Assembly (NCBI RefSeq): GCF_900258035.1 | Contig: NZ_OGTP01000018.1 | Location: forward strand, 1 to 64,000 | Direction of reading: 5' to 3' | Source: Caballeronia novacaledonica | Lineage (GTDB): Bacteria > Pseudomonadota > Gammaproteobacteria > Burkholderiales > Burkholderiaceae | DNA length: 64,000 nucleotides | Part shown: piece by piece, positions 17,543-26,720 of the stretch | How positions within the stretch are numbered: position 1 is the stretch's first letter | Layout: each line of letters starts with the position of its first letter | Notes under the pieces: generated by a model | The model's database searches: none | Seen by the model: only the letters and a program-made list of their open reading frames with translations | Told to the model about the DNA's origin: nothing | Translations under genes and position numbers: made by a program

Positions 17543-18816
17543 GCTGGTCGGACCGCTTCGGATCGAAACTCACGGGCCAGCGCAGCGCGATGCCGAGCGA
17601 CTCGCTCGCGGGCCGCTCGAACGCCGGTACGCGTGGCGGCATTTCGAGCGCGGTGAACGGCGTGCGCCCCGCGCGCTCGCGCATGCTCGACTACGACTAT
17701 TCGCTGCTGTGGGTGATGATCGCGCTGCTCGGTCTGGGCATCGTGATGGTGTACTCGGCGTCGATCGCGATGCCCGATTCGCCGAAGTACGCGAGCTACC
17801 GCGACTATCACTTCCTCGTGCGCCACCTGATCTCGATCACGACGGCGCTCGTCGGCGCGATCATCGCGTTCAAGATTCCGGTCAAGACGTGGGAGAAGTA
17901 CGCGCCGAAGCTGTTCCTCTTCGCGCTGGTGCTGCTCGTCATCGTGCTGATTCCGCACGTCGGCAAGGGCGTGAACGGCGCGCGCCGCTGGATTCCGCTC
18001 GGCATCACGAACATGCAGCCGTCGGAGATCATGAAGCTCGCGGTGACGATCTACGCCGCGAACTACACCGTGCGCAAACAGGAATTCATGCACAGCTTCG
18101 GCAAGGGCTTTCTGCCGATGGCGGTCGCGGTCGGCGCGGTCGGCGCGTTGCTGCTGCTCGAACCCGATATGGGCGCGTTCATGGTGATCGCGGCCATCGC
18201 GATGGGCGTGCTGTTCCTCGGCGGCGTCAACGGCAAGCTGTTCGGCGGGCTGGTGGCGACGGCGGTCGGCACGTTCACGCTGCTCGTGTGGGCATCGCCG
18301 TGGCGTCGCGAGCGGATCTTCGCTTACCTCGATCCGTGGGACGACCGTTACGCGCAAGGCAAGGCCTATCAGTTGACGCACTCGCTGATCGCGTTCGGAC
18401 GCGGCGAGTGGTTCGGCGTCGGGCTTGGCGGCAGCGTCGAAAAGCTCAACTACCTGCCGGAAGCGCATACCGACTTCATTCTCGCGGTGATCGGCGAGGA
18501 GCTCGGTTTCGTCGGCGTGATCTGCGTGATCCTGCTGTTCTACTGGATCGTGCGCCGCGCGTTCGAGATCGGCCGTCAGGCGCTCGCGCTCGATCGCACG
18601 TTCGCCGGTCTGATGGCGAAGGGCGTCGGCATCTGGTTCGGCGCGCAGACGTTCATCAACATGGGCGTGAATCTCGGCCTGCTGCCGACCAAGGGTCTCA
18701 CGCTGCCGCTCGTCAGCTACGGCGGCTCGGGCATTCTGCTGAACTGCGTCGCACTGGCTGTCTTGCTGCGCGTGGATTACGAAAACCGGGTGCTCATGCG
18801 CGGAGGAAAAGTATGA
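17539..18816 (+). CDS. ftsW: Septal peptidoglycan glycosyltransferase FtsW
   Basis: A 425-residue SEDS-family polytopic protein that polymerises glycan strands at the septum together with FtsI. A cytoplasmic N-terminal region of about 50 residues precedes roughly ten membrane segments. ARRWIPLG, LEPDMGAF, EAHTDFILAVIGEELGF and LPLVSYGGSG are SEDS signatures. The ATG at 17539 overlaps the murD stop; the frame is open upstream but those codons are murD in another phase. Its stop overlaps the murG ATG. Confidence 0.95.
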   Translation: MSWSDRFGSKLTGQRSAMPSDSLAGRSNAGTRGGISSAVNGVRPARSRMLDYDYSLLWVMIALLGLGIVMVYSASIAMPDSPKYASYRDYHFLVRHLISITTALVGAIIAFKIPVKTWEKYAPKLFLFALVLLVIVLIPHVGKGVNGARRWIPLGITNMQPSEIMKLAVTIYAANYTVRKQEFMHSFGKGFLPMAVAVGAVGALLLLEPDMGAFMVIAAIAMGVLFLGGVNGKLFGGLVATAVGTFTLLVWASPWRRERIFAYLDPWDDRYAQGKAYQLTHSLIAFGRGEWFGVGLGGSVEKLNYLPEAHTDFILAVIGEELGFVGVICVILLFYWIVRRAFEIGRQALALDRTFAGLMAKGVGIWFGAQTFINMGVNLGLLPTKGLTLPLVSYGGSGILLNCVALAVLLRVDYENRVLMRGGKV

Positions 18817-19931
18817 CCGCGCAACGCGACCGCACCTTGATGGTGATGGCGGGCGGCACCGGGGGCCACGTGTTCCCGGGGCTCGCGGTCGCGCACTGGA
18901 TGCAGGCGCACGGCTGGCGCGTGGTGTGGCTCGGCAACGCGAACGGCATGGAAGCGACGCTCGTGCCGAAACACGGCATTCCGATGGAATACGTGCGCTT
19001 CGGCGGCGTGCGCGGAAAGGGCATCAGGACGAAGCTGATGTTGCCGGTCAATCTGCTGCGCGCGTGCTCGCAGAGCCTCGCCGCGCTGCGTCGCGTGAAG
19101 CCGGACGTCGTGCTCGGCATGGGCGGCTACATCACGTTTCCGGCGGGCATCATGACGAAGCTCGCGGGCTGCCCGCTCGTGCTGCACGAACAGAATTCGA
19201 TCGCCGGACTCGCGAACAAGGTGCTCGCGCATCTCGCGAAGCGTGTGCTCGTCGCGTTCCCCAATGCTCTGCCGAATGCCGAATGGACCGGCAATCCGAT
19301 CCGTGCGGAACTAACGAGCGCGTTGCCACCCAAAGTACGCTACGCCGCGCGTTCCGGACGCCTGAACGTGCTCGTCGTCGGCGGCAGTCTGGGCGCGGCC
19401 GCATTGAACGAAACGGTGCCGAAGGCGCTCGCGATGCTTTCGCCGGACGAGCGTCCGCGCATCGTTCATCAGGCGGGCGCGAAGCATATCGAAGCATTGG
19501 AGGCAAACTACGCGGCGGCGGGTCTCACGCGCGGCGAAGACCTGCAACTCGTGCCGTTCATCGAAGACATGGCGGGCGCGTACGCATCGGCGGATCTCGT
19601 CATCTGCCGCTCGGGCGCGATGACGGTCTCGGAGATCGCGGCGGTCGGCGTGGCTGCGCTCTTCGTGCCGTTCCCGTTCGCCGTCGACGATCACCAGACG
19701 ACCAACGGCGCCTTTCTCGCGAAGAACGGCGCGGCTGAACTGATACAACAACGCGATTTGTCGGCGCAAAAGCTCGCCGAATGGCTACGCGCACAGACGC
19801 GCGCATCGCTCGAGCAAATGGCCGAGCGTTCGCGCGCACTCGCGAAACCGGACGCGACCGAAAAGGTCGCGAGCATATGCGCCGACGTGGCCGGCGCGCG
19901 TGTGAACGCGCAAGCTCGGGAGGCACATTAA
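18813..19931 (+). CDS. murG: UDP-GlcNAc--lipid I GlcNAc transferase MurG
   Basis: A 372-residue GT28 glycosyltransferase, membrane-associated on the cytoplasmic face, that turns lipid I into lipid II. The N-terminal glycine-rich loop GGTGGHVFPG (residues 14-23), a second G loop VVGGSLGAAALNE, and the UDP-GlcNAc site CRSGAMTVSEI with PFPFAVDDHQTTNG are all present. Starts inside the ftsW stop, with GGAGG before the ATG; murC begins on the next base after its stop. Confidence 0.96.
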   Translation: MTAQRDRTLMVMAGGTGGHVFPGLAVAHWMQAHGWRVVWLGNANGMEATLVPKHGIPMEYVRFGGVRGKGIRTKLMLPVNLLRACSQSLAALRRVKPDVVLGMGGYITFPAGIMTKLAGCPLVLHEQNSIAGLANKVLAHLAKRVLVAFPNALPNAEWTGNPIRAELTSALPPKVRYAARSGRLNVLVVGGSLGAAALNETVPKALAMLSPDERPRIVHQAGAKHIEALEANYAAAGLTRGEDLQLVPFIEDMAGAYASADLVICRSGAMTVSEIAAVGVAALFVPFPFAVDDHQTTNGAFLAKNGAAELIQQRDLSAQKLAEWLRAQTRASLEQMAERSRALAKPDATEKVASICADVAGARVNAQAREAH

Positions 19932-21335
19932 ATGAAACATATCGTCAAGCATATTCACTTCGTCGGGATCGGCGGCGCAGGCATGAGCGGCATCGCCGAG
20001 GTGCTGCTCAACCTCGGCTATCACGTGAGCGGTTCGGACCTCTCGAACAACGCCGTGACCGAGCGGCTGCGGGCGCTCGGCGCGCGCGTCGAGATCGGCC
20101 ATGACGAGCAGAACATCGAAGGCGCGAATGCGGTCGTCGTATCGACGGCTGTGCGTTCCGACAATCCCGAAGTGCTCGCGGCGCGTCATCGCCGCGTGCC
20201 CATCGTGCCCCGCGCCGTCATGCTCGCGGAGCTGATGCGCCTGAAGCAGGGCATCGCGATCGCCGGCACGCACGGCAAGACCACGACGACTTCGCTCGTC
20301 GCGAGCGTGCTTGCCGCGGGCGGACTCGATCCGACCTTCGTGATCGGCGGGCGCCTGAACAGCGCGGGCGCGAACGCGCGTCTCGGCACGGGCGATTTCA
20401 TCGTCGCGGAAGCCGACGAATCCGACGCATCGTTCCTGAATCTTTTCCCGGTGATCGAAGTCATCACGAACATCGACGCCGATCACATGGACACCTACGG
20501 CCACGACTTCGCGCGGCTCAAGCAGGCGTTCATCGAGTTCACGCATCGGCTGCCGTTCTATGGCATCGCGGTGCTGTGCGTCGACGATCCGAACGTGCGC
20601 GAAATCCTGCCGTTCGTGTCGAAGCCGATCATCCGCTACGGCCTGGGCGCCGAGGCGCAAGTGCGCGCGGTGAACGTCGAGGCGCGCGACGGCCGCATGC
20701 ATTTCACGACGCTGCGCGAAGACGCGCCGTCGCTCGACATCGTGCTGAACCTGCCGGGCACGCACAACGTGCAGAACGCGCTCGCGGCAATTGCAATCGC
20801 GACTGAACTCGAAGTCGCAGATGCCGATATCCAGCGTGCGCTCGCCGAATTCAACGGCGTGGGCCGGCGCTTCCAGCGTTACGGCGAAGTGAACGCGAGC
20901 AGCGGCGAAGGCGCGTACACGCTGATCGACGACTACGGTCATCACCCGGTCGAAATGGCGGCGACGATCGCGGCGGCGCGCGGCGCGTTTCCGGATCGCC
21001 GTCTCGTGCTCGCGTTCCAGCCGCATCGCTATACGCGCACGCGCGACTGCTTCGAGGATTTCGTGAGAGTGCTGTCCACCGTCGATGCGCTCGTGCTCAC
21101 CGACGTCTACGCGGCAGGCGAAGCGCCCATCGTCGCGGCGGACGGCCGTGCGCTGGCACGCGCGATTCGCGTGGCGGGCAAGGTGGAGCCGGTGTTCGTC
21201 GAGACGATCGACGAAGTGCCCGACGCGGTCACGACCCTCGCGCGCAACGGCGACGTGGTGATCACGATGGGCGCGGGTTCCATCGGCGGCGTGTGCGGAA
21301 AGCTGGCCAACGTGGCAAATGGCCAGTCACAGTAA
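19932..21335 (+). CDS. murC: UDP-N-acetylmuramate--L-alanine ligase MurC
   Basis: A 467-residue cytoplasmic ligase that adds the first amino acid, L-Ala, to UDP-MurNAc. GIGGAGMSGIAEVL near residue 13 is the substrate-binding start, AGTHGKTTTTSL near 111 the ATP loop, and DDYGHHPVEM and FQPHRYTRTRD mark the C-terminal half. It abuts murG with no intergenic base. The 3' end is overlapped by an alternative ddl start. Confidence 0.96.
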   Translation: MKHIVKHIHFVGIGGAGMSGIAEVLLNLGYHVSGSDLSNNAVTERLRALGARVEIGHDEQNIEGANAVVVSTAVRSDNPEVLAARHRRVPIVPRAVMLAELMRLKQGIAIAGTHGKTTTTSLVASVLAAGGLDPTFVIGGRLNSAGANARLGTGDFIVAEADESDASFLNLFPVIEVITNIDADHMDTYGHDFARLKQAFIEFTHRLPFYGIAVLCVDDPNVREILPFVSKPIIRYGLGAEAQVRAVNVEARDGRMHFTTLREDAPSLDIVLNLPGTHNVQNALAAIAIATELEVADADIQRALAEFNGVGRRFQRYGEVNASSGEGAYTLIDDYGHHPVEMAATIAAARGAFPDRRLVLAFQPHRYTRTRDCFEDFVRVLSTVDALVLTDVYAAGEAPIVAADGRALARAIRVAGKVEPVFVETIDEVPDAVTTLARNGDVVITMGAGSIGGVCGKLANVANGQSQ

Positions 21336-21351
21336 GAGCGGTATCAAGAAC

Positions 21352-22305
21352 ATGAGCAACCAGGTGAATCAAATCGATCCAAAAGCCTTCGGCAAAGTCG
21401 CGGTGCTGCTCGGTGGAAACTCCGCCGAGCGCGAGGTTTCGCTCAATTCCGGGCGCCTCGTGCTCGAAGGTCTGCGTGACGCAGGCATCGACGCACATCC
21501 GTTCGATCCGGCCCGGCATCCGCTTTCGGATCTGAAGGCCGAGGGCTTCGTGCGCGCGTTCATCGCGCTGCATGGCGGCTACGGCGAAAACGGACAACTG
21601 CAAGGCGCGTTGGACTTCTACGGCATTCGTTACACGGGCAGCGGCGTGCTCGGTTCGGCGCTCGGCATGGACAAACTGCGCACGAAGCTCGTGTGGCAGC
21701 AGACCGGCATTCCGACGCCGCCGTTCGAAACCGTCTTTCGCGGCGAAGACTACGCGGCGCGCGCGCAGGACATCATCGCGAAACTCGGGCTGCCGCTGTT
21801 CGTGAAGCCGGCGAGCGAAGGATCGAGCGTCGCGGTCATCAAGGTGAAGAGCGCGGAAACGCTCGTGCCCGCGCTCGCCGAAGCGGCGAACTTCGACAAG
21901 ATCGTGATCGTCGAGAAAAGTATCGAGGGCGGCGGCGAATTCACGTGCTGCATCGCGGGCGATCTCGACTTGCCGGTCATCAAGATCGTGCCGGCGGGCG
22001 AGTTCTACGACTATCACGCGAAGTACGTCGCCGACGACACGCAGTACCTGATTCCGTGCGGCCTGACCGACGCCGAAGAAACGCGCATGAAGCAACTGAC
22101 CAAGCGCGCGTTCGAAATCCTCGGCTGCACCGACTGGGGCCGCGCCGACTTCATGCTCGACTCGGACGGCAACCCGTATTTCCTCGAAGTGAACACGGCG
22201 CCCGGCATGACCGATCACTCGCTGCCGCCGAAGGCCGCGCGCGCGGTCGGCATCAGCTACAAGGATCTCGTCGTGAAGGTGCTGTCGCTCACGCTGAAGA
22301 ATTAG
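21352..22305 (+). CDS. ddl: D-alanine--D-alanine ligase
   Basis: ATP-grasp ligase of 317 residues (from ATG 21352) that makes the D-Ala-D-Ala dipeptide used by MurF. VLLGGNSAEREVSLNSG is the N-terminal signature, HGGYGENGQLQG and PLFVKPASEGSSVAV the ATP-grasp loops, and FLEVNTAPGMTDHSL the Mg/phosphate site. An ATG at 21319, within murC, would add 11 residues; homologues usually start close to IDPKxFGKVAVL, so the internal ATG is preferred. The family may have a paralogue elsewhere. Confidence 0.93.
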   Translation: MSNQVNQIDPKAFGKVAVLLGGNSAEREVSLNSGRLVLEGLRDAGIDAHPFDPARHPLSDLKAEGFVRAFIALHGGYGENGQLQGALDFYGIRYTGSGVLGSALGMDKLRTKLVWQQTGIPTPPFETVFRGEDYAARAQDIIAKLGLPLFVKPASEGSSVAVIKVKSAETLVPALAEAANFDKIVIVEKSIEGGGEFTCCIAGDLDLPVIKIVPAGEFYDYHAKYVADDTQYLIPCGLTDAEETRMKQLTKRAFEILGCTDWGRADFMLDSDGNPYFLEVNTAPGMTDHSLPPKAARAVGISYKDLVVKVLSLTLKN

Positions 22306-22339
22306 GTCGATCACACACACGACACGAACAAGCGAAACC

Positions 22340-23092
22340 ATGTGGAACAACGTTCGCCAACTTAACCTCGCCGCCAATGCGCTGCACGTCGTGCTCGTGC
22401 TGCTGCTTCTGGGCGCCGCGGGTTACTGGGCGATCCAGCGTCCCGAGTTTCGCCTGCACGAGATTCAGATCGACGGAGACACGGCGCACGTCAGTTCGCC
22501 GGTCGTGCGCGCGAGCGTGGTCGGTCATCTGAAGGGCAACTTTTTCACCGTCGATCTCGATGCGGCGCGCGCCGCGTTCGAGCAGGTGCCGTGGGTGCGC
22601 CACGCGAGCGTGCGGCGCGTGTGGCCGAATGCGCTCGCGGTGACGCTGGAGGAATACAAGCCGCTCGGCACGTGGGGCAACGATCAACTGGTGAGCGTCG
22701 ACGGCGATCTCTTCACGGCGAATCAGGGCGAACTCGACGACGATCTGCCCGCGTTCGACGGCCCCGAGGGCACGGCGAAGGAAGTGGTCGCGCGGTATCA
22801 CGATTTCGAGAAGTGGTTCGCGCCGCTGGACGCGAAGCCGGAGGAAGTGACGTTGTCGCCGCGCTTCGCGTGGACGGTCAAGCTCTCGAACGGCACGCAG
22901 ATCGAACTCGGCCGCGAGCGCAATCAGGACACGCTGAGCGATCGTTGCAAGCGTTTTGTCGCATCGTGGACGTCCGTCACGGGACGATGGGGGAAAGACA
23001 TCGAATATGCGGATTTGCGGTACCCGAACGGCTTCGCCATACGAGCCGCGAACATGCGCTTCATCAACGACACCGACAAGGCCAAGAAGTAA
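22340..23092 (+). CDS. ftsQ: Cell division protein FtsQ
   Basis: A 250-residue bitopic inner-membrane divisome protein, partner of FtsL and FtsB. A membrane segment lies at about residues 15-35 (LHVVLVLLLLGAAGYWAI). The POTRA domain follows (FRLHEIQIDGDTAHVS ... GNFFTVDLDAARAAFEQVPWV) and then the beta domain. No unusual feature; ftsA follows after 26 bases. Confidence 0.94.
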   Translation: MWNNVRQLNLAANALHVVLVLLLLGAAGYWAIQRPEFRLHEIQIDGDTAHVSSPVVRASVVGHLKGNFFTVDLDAARAAFEQVPWVRHASVRRVWPNALAVTLEEYKPLGTWGNDQLVSVDGDLFTANQGELDDDLPAFDGPEGTAKEVVARYHDFEKWFAPLDAKPEEVTLSPRFAWTVKLSNGTQIELGRERNQDTLSDRCKRFVASWTSVTGRWGKDIEYADLRYPNGFAIRAANMRFINDTDKAKK

Positions 23093-23118
23093 GCAGACAT
23101 CACGGGCATGAGCACGCT

Positions 23119-24351
23119 ATGAGCAAAGACTACAAAGACCTGCTGGTTTCCCTCGACATCGGAACGTCGAAGGTGGTCGCGATCGTCGCCGAACTGAAGG
23201 GCGAAGGCCACTACGAGGTGATCGGACTCGGTCAGAGCGACTCGAAGGGGTTGAAGAAGGGCGTCGTGGTTAATATCGAGGCCACGGTGCAATCCATCCA
23301 GCGCGCGCTCGAAGAAGCCGAGCTGATGGCCGATTGCAAGATCACGAACGTATTCACCGGCATCGCCGGAAGCCATATCCGCAGCTTCAATTCGAGCGGC
23401 ATGGTCGCGATCAAGGACAAGGAAGTCACGCAGGCGGACGTCGCCCGCGTGATCGAGACGGCCAAGGCGATCAACATTCCTACCGATCAGCAGGTGCTGC
23501 ACATCCTGACGCAGGAATTCATCATCGACGGCCAGGAAGACGTGCGCGAGCCGATCGGCATGAGCGGCATCCGCCTCGAAGTGAAGGTGCACATCGTGAC
23601 GGGCGCGGTGAGCGCGGCGCAGAACATCGTGAAGTGCGTGCGCCGCTGCGGGCTCGAAGTGAACGACCTGATTCTGCAGCCGCTCGCGTCGTCGCTCGCG
23701 GTGCTGACCGAGGACGAGAAGGAACTCGGCGTGGTGCTCGTCGATATCGGCGGCGGCACGACCGATATCGCCATCTTCAGCGAAGGCGCGATCCGTCATA
23801 CGGCCGTGATTCCGATCGCCGGCGACCAGATCACGAGCGACGTCGCGATGGCGCTGCGCACGCCGACGCCCGACGCGGAAGACATCAAGGTGAGCTACGG
23901 CATCGCGAAGCAGGCGCTCGCCGATCCGGACGAAATGATCGAAGTGCCGGGCCTGGGCGAGCGCGGTCCGCGCACGCTGTCGCGTCAGGCGCTGGCGGCG
24001 GTCGTGGAACCGCGCGTCGAAGAGCTGTTCTCGCTGGTGCAGCAGGTCGTGCGCGAGTCGGGCTACGAAGAGCTGCTGTCGAGCGGCGTCGTGCTGACCG
24101 GCGGCGCGGCGATGATGCCCGGCATGGTCGAGCTCGGCGAAGACATCTTCCTGAAGCCGGTGCGCATCGGCGTGCCGGAATACGCGGGCGGTCTCGCCGA
24201 CGTGGTGCGCAATCCGCGCTATTCCACGGCAATGGGCCTGCTCGCCGAAGGACGCTCGCAACGCATGCGCGGCCGCAAGGTCGCGGTGCAGAACGGTTCG
24301 ATGGGACAAGTGTTCTCGCGGATGAAGGACTGGTTCCTCGGGAACTTCTAA
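23119..24351 (+). CDS. ftsA: Cell division protein FtsA
   Basis: A 410-residue actin-like ATPase that tethers FtsZ to the membrane. Phosphate loops SLDIGTSKVVAIV (about residues 10-22) and VLVDIGGGTTDIAIF (about 204-218), the 1C domain with HILTQEFIIDGQEDVREP, and the C-terminal amphipathic membrane-targeting helix (FSRMKDWFLGNF) are all visible. The ATG at 23119 is chosen from homologues; the long open frame upstream is ftsQ in another phase. Confidence 0.96.
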   Translation: MSKDYKDLLVSLDIGTSKVVAIVAELKGEGHYEVIGLGQSDSKGLKKGVVVNIEATVQSIQRALEEAELMADCKITNVFTGIAGSHIRSFNSSGMVAIKDKEVTQADVARVIETAKAINIPTDQQVLHILTQEFIIDGQEDVREPIGMSGIRLEVKVHIVTGAVSAAQNIVKCVRRCGLEVNDLILQPLASSLAVLTEDEKELGVVLVDIGGGTTDIAIFSEGAIRHTAVIPIAGDQITSDVAMALRTPTPDAEDIKVSYGIAKQALADPDEMIEVPGLGERGPRTLSRQALAAVVEPRVEELFSLVQQVVRESGYEELLSSGVVLTGGAAMMPGMVELGEDIFLKPVRIGVPEYAGGLADVVRNPRYSTAMGLLAEGRSQRMRGRKVAVQNGSMGQVFSRMKDWFLGNF

Positions 24352-24461
24352 ACAACAAGCAACAAAAAGAATTACGCGCTGGTACCGGCGGCTGGCGCGC
24401 GACGAAAGGTTGCCCGATCTTTCGCCGAATAACGCCGATCTTCATTCTTGACGGAGGCAAC

Positions 24462-25670
24462 ATGGATTTCGAAATGCTGGAAACGGAAACCAACGGAACG
24501 ATCATCAAGGTCGTGGGCGTTGGTGGTGCTGGCGGCAACGCGGTTCAGCACATGATCAACCGTGGTGTGCAGGGCGTCGACTTCATCGTCATGAACACCG
24601 ACGCACAGGCGCTCGCGCGTTCCCGCGCGCCGGCGGTTCTGCAACTGGGCATGACCGGTCTCGGCGCGGGTGCGAAGCCGGAGAAGGGCAAGGAAGCGGC
24701 GGAAGACGCGCGCGAGCGCATCGCCGATGCACTGCGCGGCGCGCACATGGTGTTCATCACCGCGGGCATGGGCGGCGGCACGGGCACGGGCGCGGCGCCG
24801 GTGGTCGCGCAGATCGCGAAGGAAATGGGCATTCTGACCGTCGGCGTGGTGAGCAAGCCGTTCGAGTTCGAAGGCGGCCGCCGCATGCGCGTGGCGGAAG
24901 CCGGCTCGCAGCAACTGGAGGATCACGTCGACTCGCTGATCGTCGTGCTGAACGACAAGCTGTTCGAGGTGATGGGCGATGACGCCGAGATGGACAAGTG
25001 CTTCCAGTGCGCGGACGACGTGCTGAACAACGCAGTGGCCGGTATCGCGGAAATAATCAATGTCGATGGTCTCGTGAACGTCGACTTCGAAGACGTGAAG
25101 ACGGTGATGGGCGAGCAGGGCAAAGCGATGATGGGCACGGCGACGGTCGCCGGCGTCGATCGCGCGCGTCTCGCCGCCGAGCAGGCTGTCGCAAGCCCGC
25201 TGCTGGAAGGCGTGGATCTGTCGGGTGCGCGTGGCGTGCTGGTGAACATCACGTCGAGCCGTTCGCTGCGTCTGTCGGAAACGCGTGAAGTGATGAACAC
25301 CATCAAGAGCTACGCAGCCGACGACGCAACGGTGATCTTCGGCGCCGTGTACGACGACGCGATGGGCGACGCACTGCGCGTGACGGTGGTGGCAACGGGT
25401 CTGGGCCGCGCGGCGAAAAAGCAGCAGCAAGCGCCGATGACCCTCCTGCGCACGGGCACCGACAACCAGCCGATCTCGCACGGCCATCAGGCTTCGCACA
25501 ACACGTACGGCGCGCAGCACGGACAATCGACGACGGATTACGGTCAGCTCGACACCCCGGCCGTGTGGCGTTCGACGCGCGAAACCGCGGCATCGCACGT
25601 GCAGGCGCTGCAGGAAAAAGGCGTCGATACGTATGACATTCCGGCGTTCCTGCGCAAGCAGGCGGACTGA
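24462..25670 (+). CDS. ftsZ: Cell division protein FtsZ
   Basis: A 402-residue tubulin-like GTPase that forms the cytokinetic ring. The GTP signature GGGTGTGAAPVVA lies near residues 104-116, the N-terminal VVGVGGAGGNAV near 17-28, and the extreme C-terminus YDIPAFLRKQAD is the conserved peptide that binds FtsA and other partners. A His/Gln-rich linker (about 325-365) precedes it. ACGGAGG stands before the ATG at 24462; about 110 non-coding bases separate it from ftsA. It is the last dcw gene. Confidence 0.97.
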   Translation: MDFEMLETETNGTIIKVVGVGGAGGNAVQHMINRGVQGVDFIVMNTDAQALARSRAPAVLQLGMTGLGAGAKPEKGKEAAEDARERIADALRGAHMVFITAGMGGGTGTGAAPVVAQIAKEMGILTVGVVSKPFEFEGGRRMRVAEAGSQQLEDHVDSLIVVLNDKLFEVMGDDAEMDKCFQCADDVLNNAVAGIAEIINVDGLVNVDFEDVKTVMGEQGKAMMGTATVAGVDRARLAAEQAVASPLLEGVDLSGARGVLVNITSSRSLRLSETREVMNTIKSYAADDATVIFGAVYDDAMGDALRVTVVATGLGRAAKKQQQAPMTLLRTGTDNQPISHGHQASHNTYGAQHGQSTTDYGQLDTPAVWRSTRETAASHVQALQEKGVDTYDIPAFLRKQAD

Positions 25671-25953
25671 GCGGGCGCACGTTATCGCTGAGTCGGTATG
25701 AAGATTCAGCTCACCGTGTGCACGCGCTGAACGTTTCGTGCGGATGATGCAGGCTTCGCGTGGGGCGACTGTCCAAGGCCGCGTCCTGGATGCACAATGG
25801 ACGCCGGGCCGTGGCCAGCCGACCCCCACGAATCTGCCCCTGACGTCGAGGAAGGCAGATTGAAGCCGACATTGCCGCAACGACGTTCGGCAAGGTCGCG
25901 GGACGATGCAATCGCGAGGATGTCCGCGAGCACTGACGAGGGAAGGACCGAGC

Positions 25954-26457
25954 ATGATCAAAGTGGGTGATGCGTTGCCCGACGTGCGTCTCTTCGAGTT
26001 CATCGAGGAGGCCACCGAGGGCTGTGCCGTGGGACCGAATGCGTTCCCGGTGCGCGAGCGGAGCGCCGGCAAGCGCGTGGTGATCTTCGGATTGCCGGGC
26101 GCGTTTACGCCGACATGCTCCGCCAGACACGTGCCTGGCTACGTCGAAGCCGCGGCGGATCTGTCCGCTGCGGGAATCGACGAAATCTGGTGCGTTTCCG
26201 TCAACGACGCGTTCGTCATGAGCGCGTGGGGACGCGATCTTCGAGCCTCGGGCAAGGTGAAGATGATTGCGGACGGCAGTGCGCGTTTCACTCAGGCACT
26301 CGGACTGGATCAGGATTTGTCCGAGCGTGGCATGGGAATTCGTTCCCAGCGCTATGCGATGGTGATCGACGACGGCGTGGTCAAGACGCTGTCAGTCGAA
26401 GCGCCCGGCAAGTTCGAAGTCAGCGACGCTCAAAGCATCCTGGCGACGTTGCGCTGA
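25954..26457 (+). CDS. Peroxiredoxin, Prx5-like
   Basis: A 167-residue thioredoxin-fold peroxidase. The Prx active-site motif PGAFTPTC gives peroxidatic Cys55 in the order P-x3-T-x2-C, followed by SARHVPGY typical of the Prx5 group. Further cysteines at about residues 24 and 82 could resolve the disulphide, but which one cannot be judged. The ATG at 25954 has GGAAGG upstream. The gene sits between ftsZ and lpxC, an arrangement I recall as common in Burkholderia; a role in division is not implied. Confidence 0.88.
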   Translation: MIKVGDALPDVRLFEFIEEATEGCAVGPNAFPVRERSAGKRVVIFGLPGAFTPTCSARHVPGYVEAAADLSAAGIDEIWCVSVNDAFVMSAWGRDLRASGKVKMIADGSARFTQALGLDQDLSERGMGIRSQRYAMVIDDGVVKTLSVEAPGKFEVSDAQSILATLR

Positions 26458-26521
26458 GTGCAGCGGCGCCGCGTTGCCTGCGCGCAACGCTCAACGCGCC
26501 CTCGCACTGAGCCGCAGCTTG

Positions 26522-26562
26522 GGGCCGATGACCGGAAATGCCTCCATTCCGGGCATCGGCCC
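26522..26562 (+). terminator. Long hairpin after the peroxiredoxin gene
   Basis: GGGCCGATG (26522-26530) pairs with CATCGGCCC (26554-26562), and CCGGAA (26532-26537) with TTCCGG (26547-26552). No T-run follows, so it could be a Rho-dependent 3' end, an RNA-stability element or a regulatory hairpin. Confidence 0.5.
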
Positions 26563-26720
26563 GTTCTACTACGTAATCTGGCCGCCGCGACGTAACACAG
26601 GGAAACAGTTGATACCTCCCGGATCAGGACGGCGCGCAGTGAATGGAGTATAATTCGAGCTATTGGAATTTAACGCACGATTGATTCTCTTTATAGGGAA
26701 CACAAATCGGAAAGAACATC

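Noticed and set aside
17709..18812. N-terminal extension of murG by 368 codons
   Set aside because: The stretch is ftsW read in another phase; MurG homologues start at the ATG at 18813 with its own ribosome site.
23334..24461. N-terminal extension of ftsZ by 376 codons
   Set aside because: It is ftsA read out of phase; FtsZ starts at 24462 after ACGGAGG.
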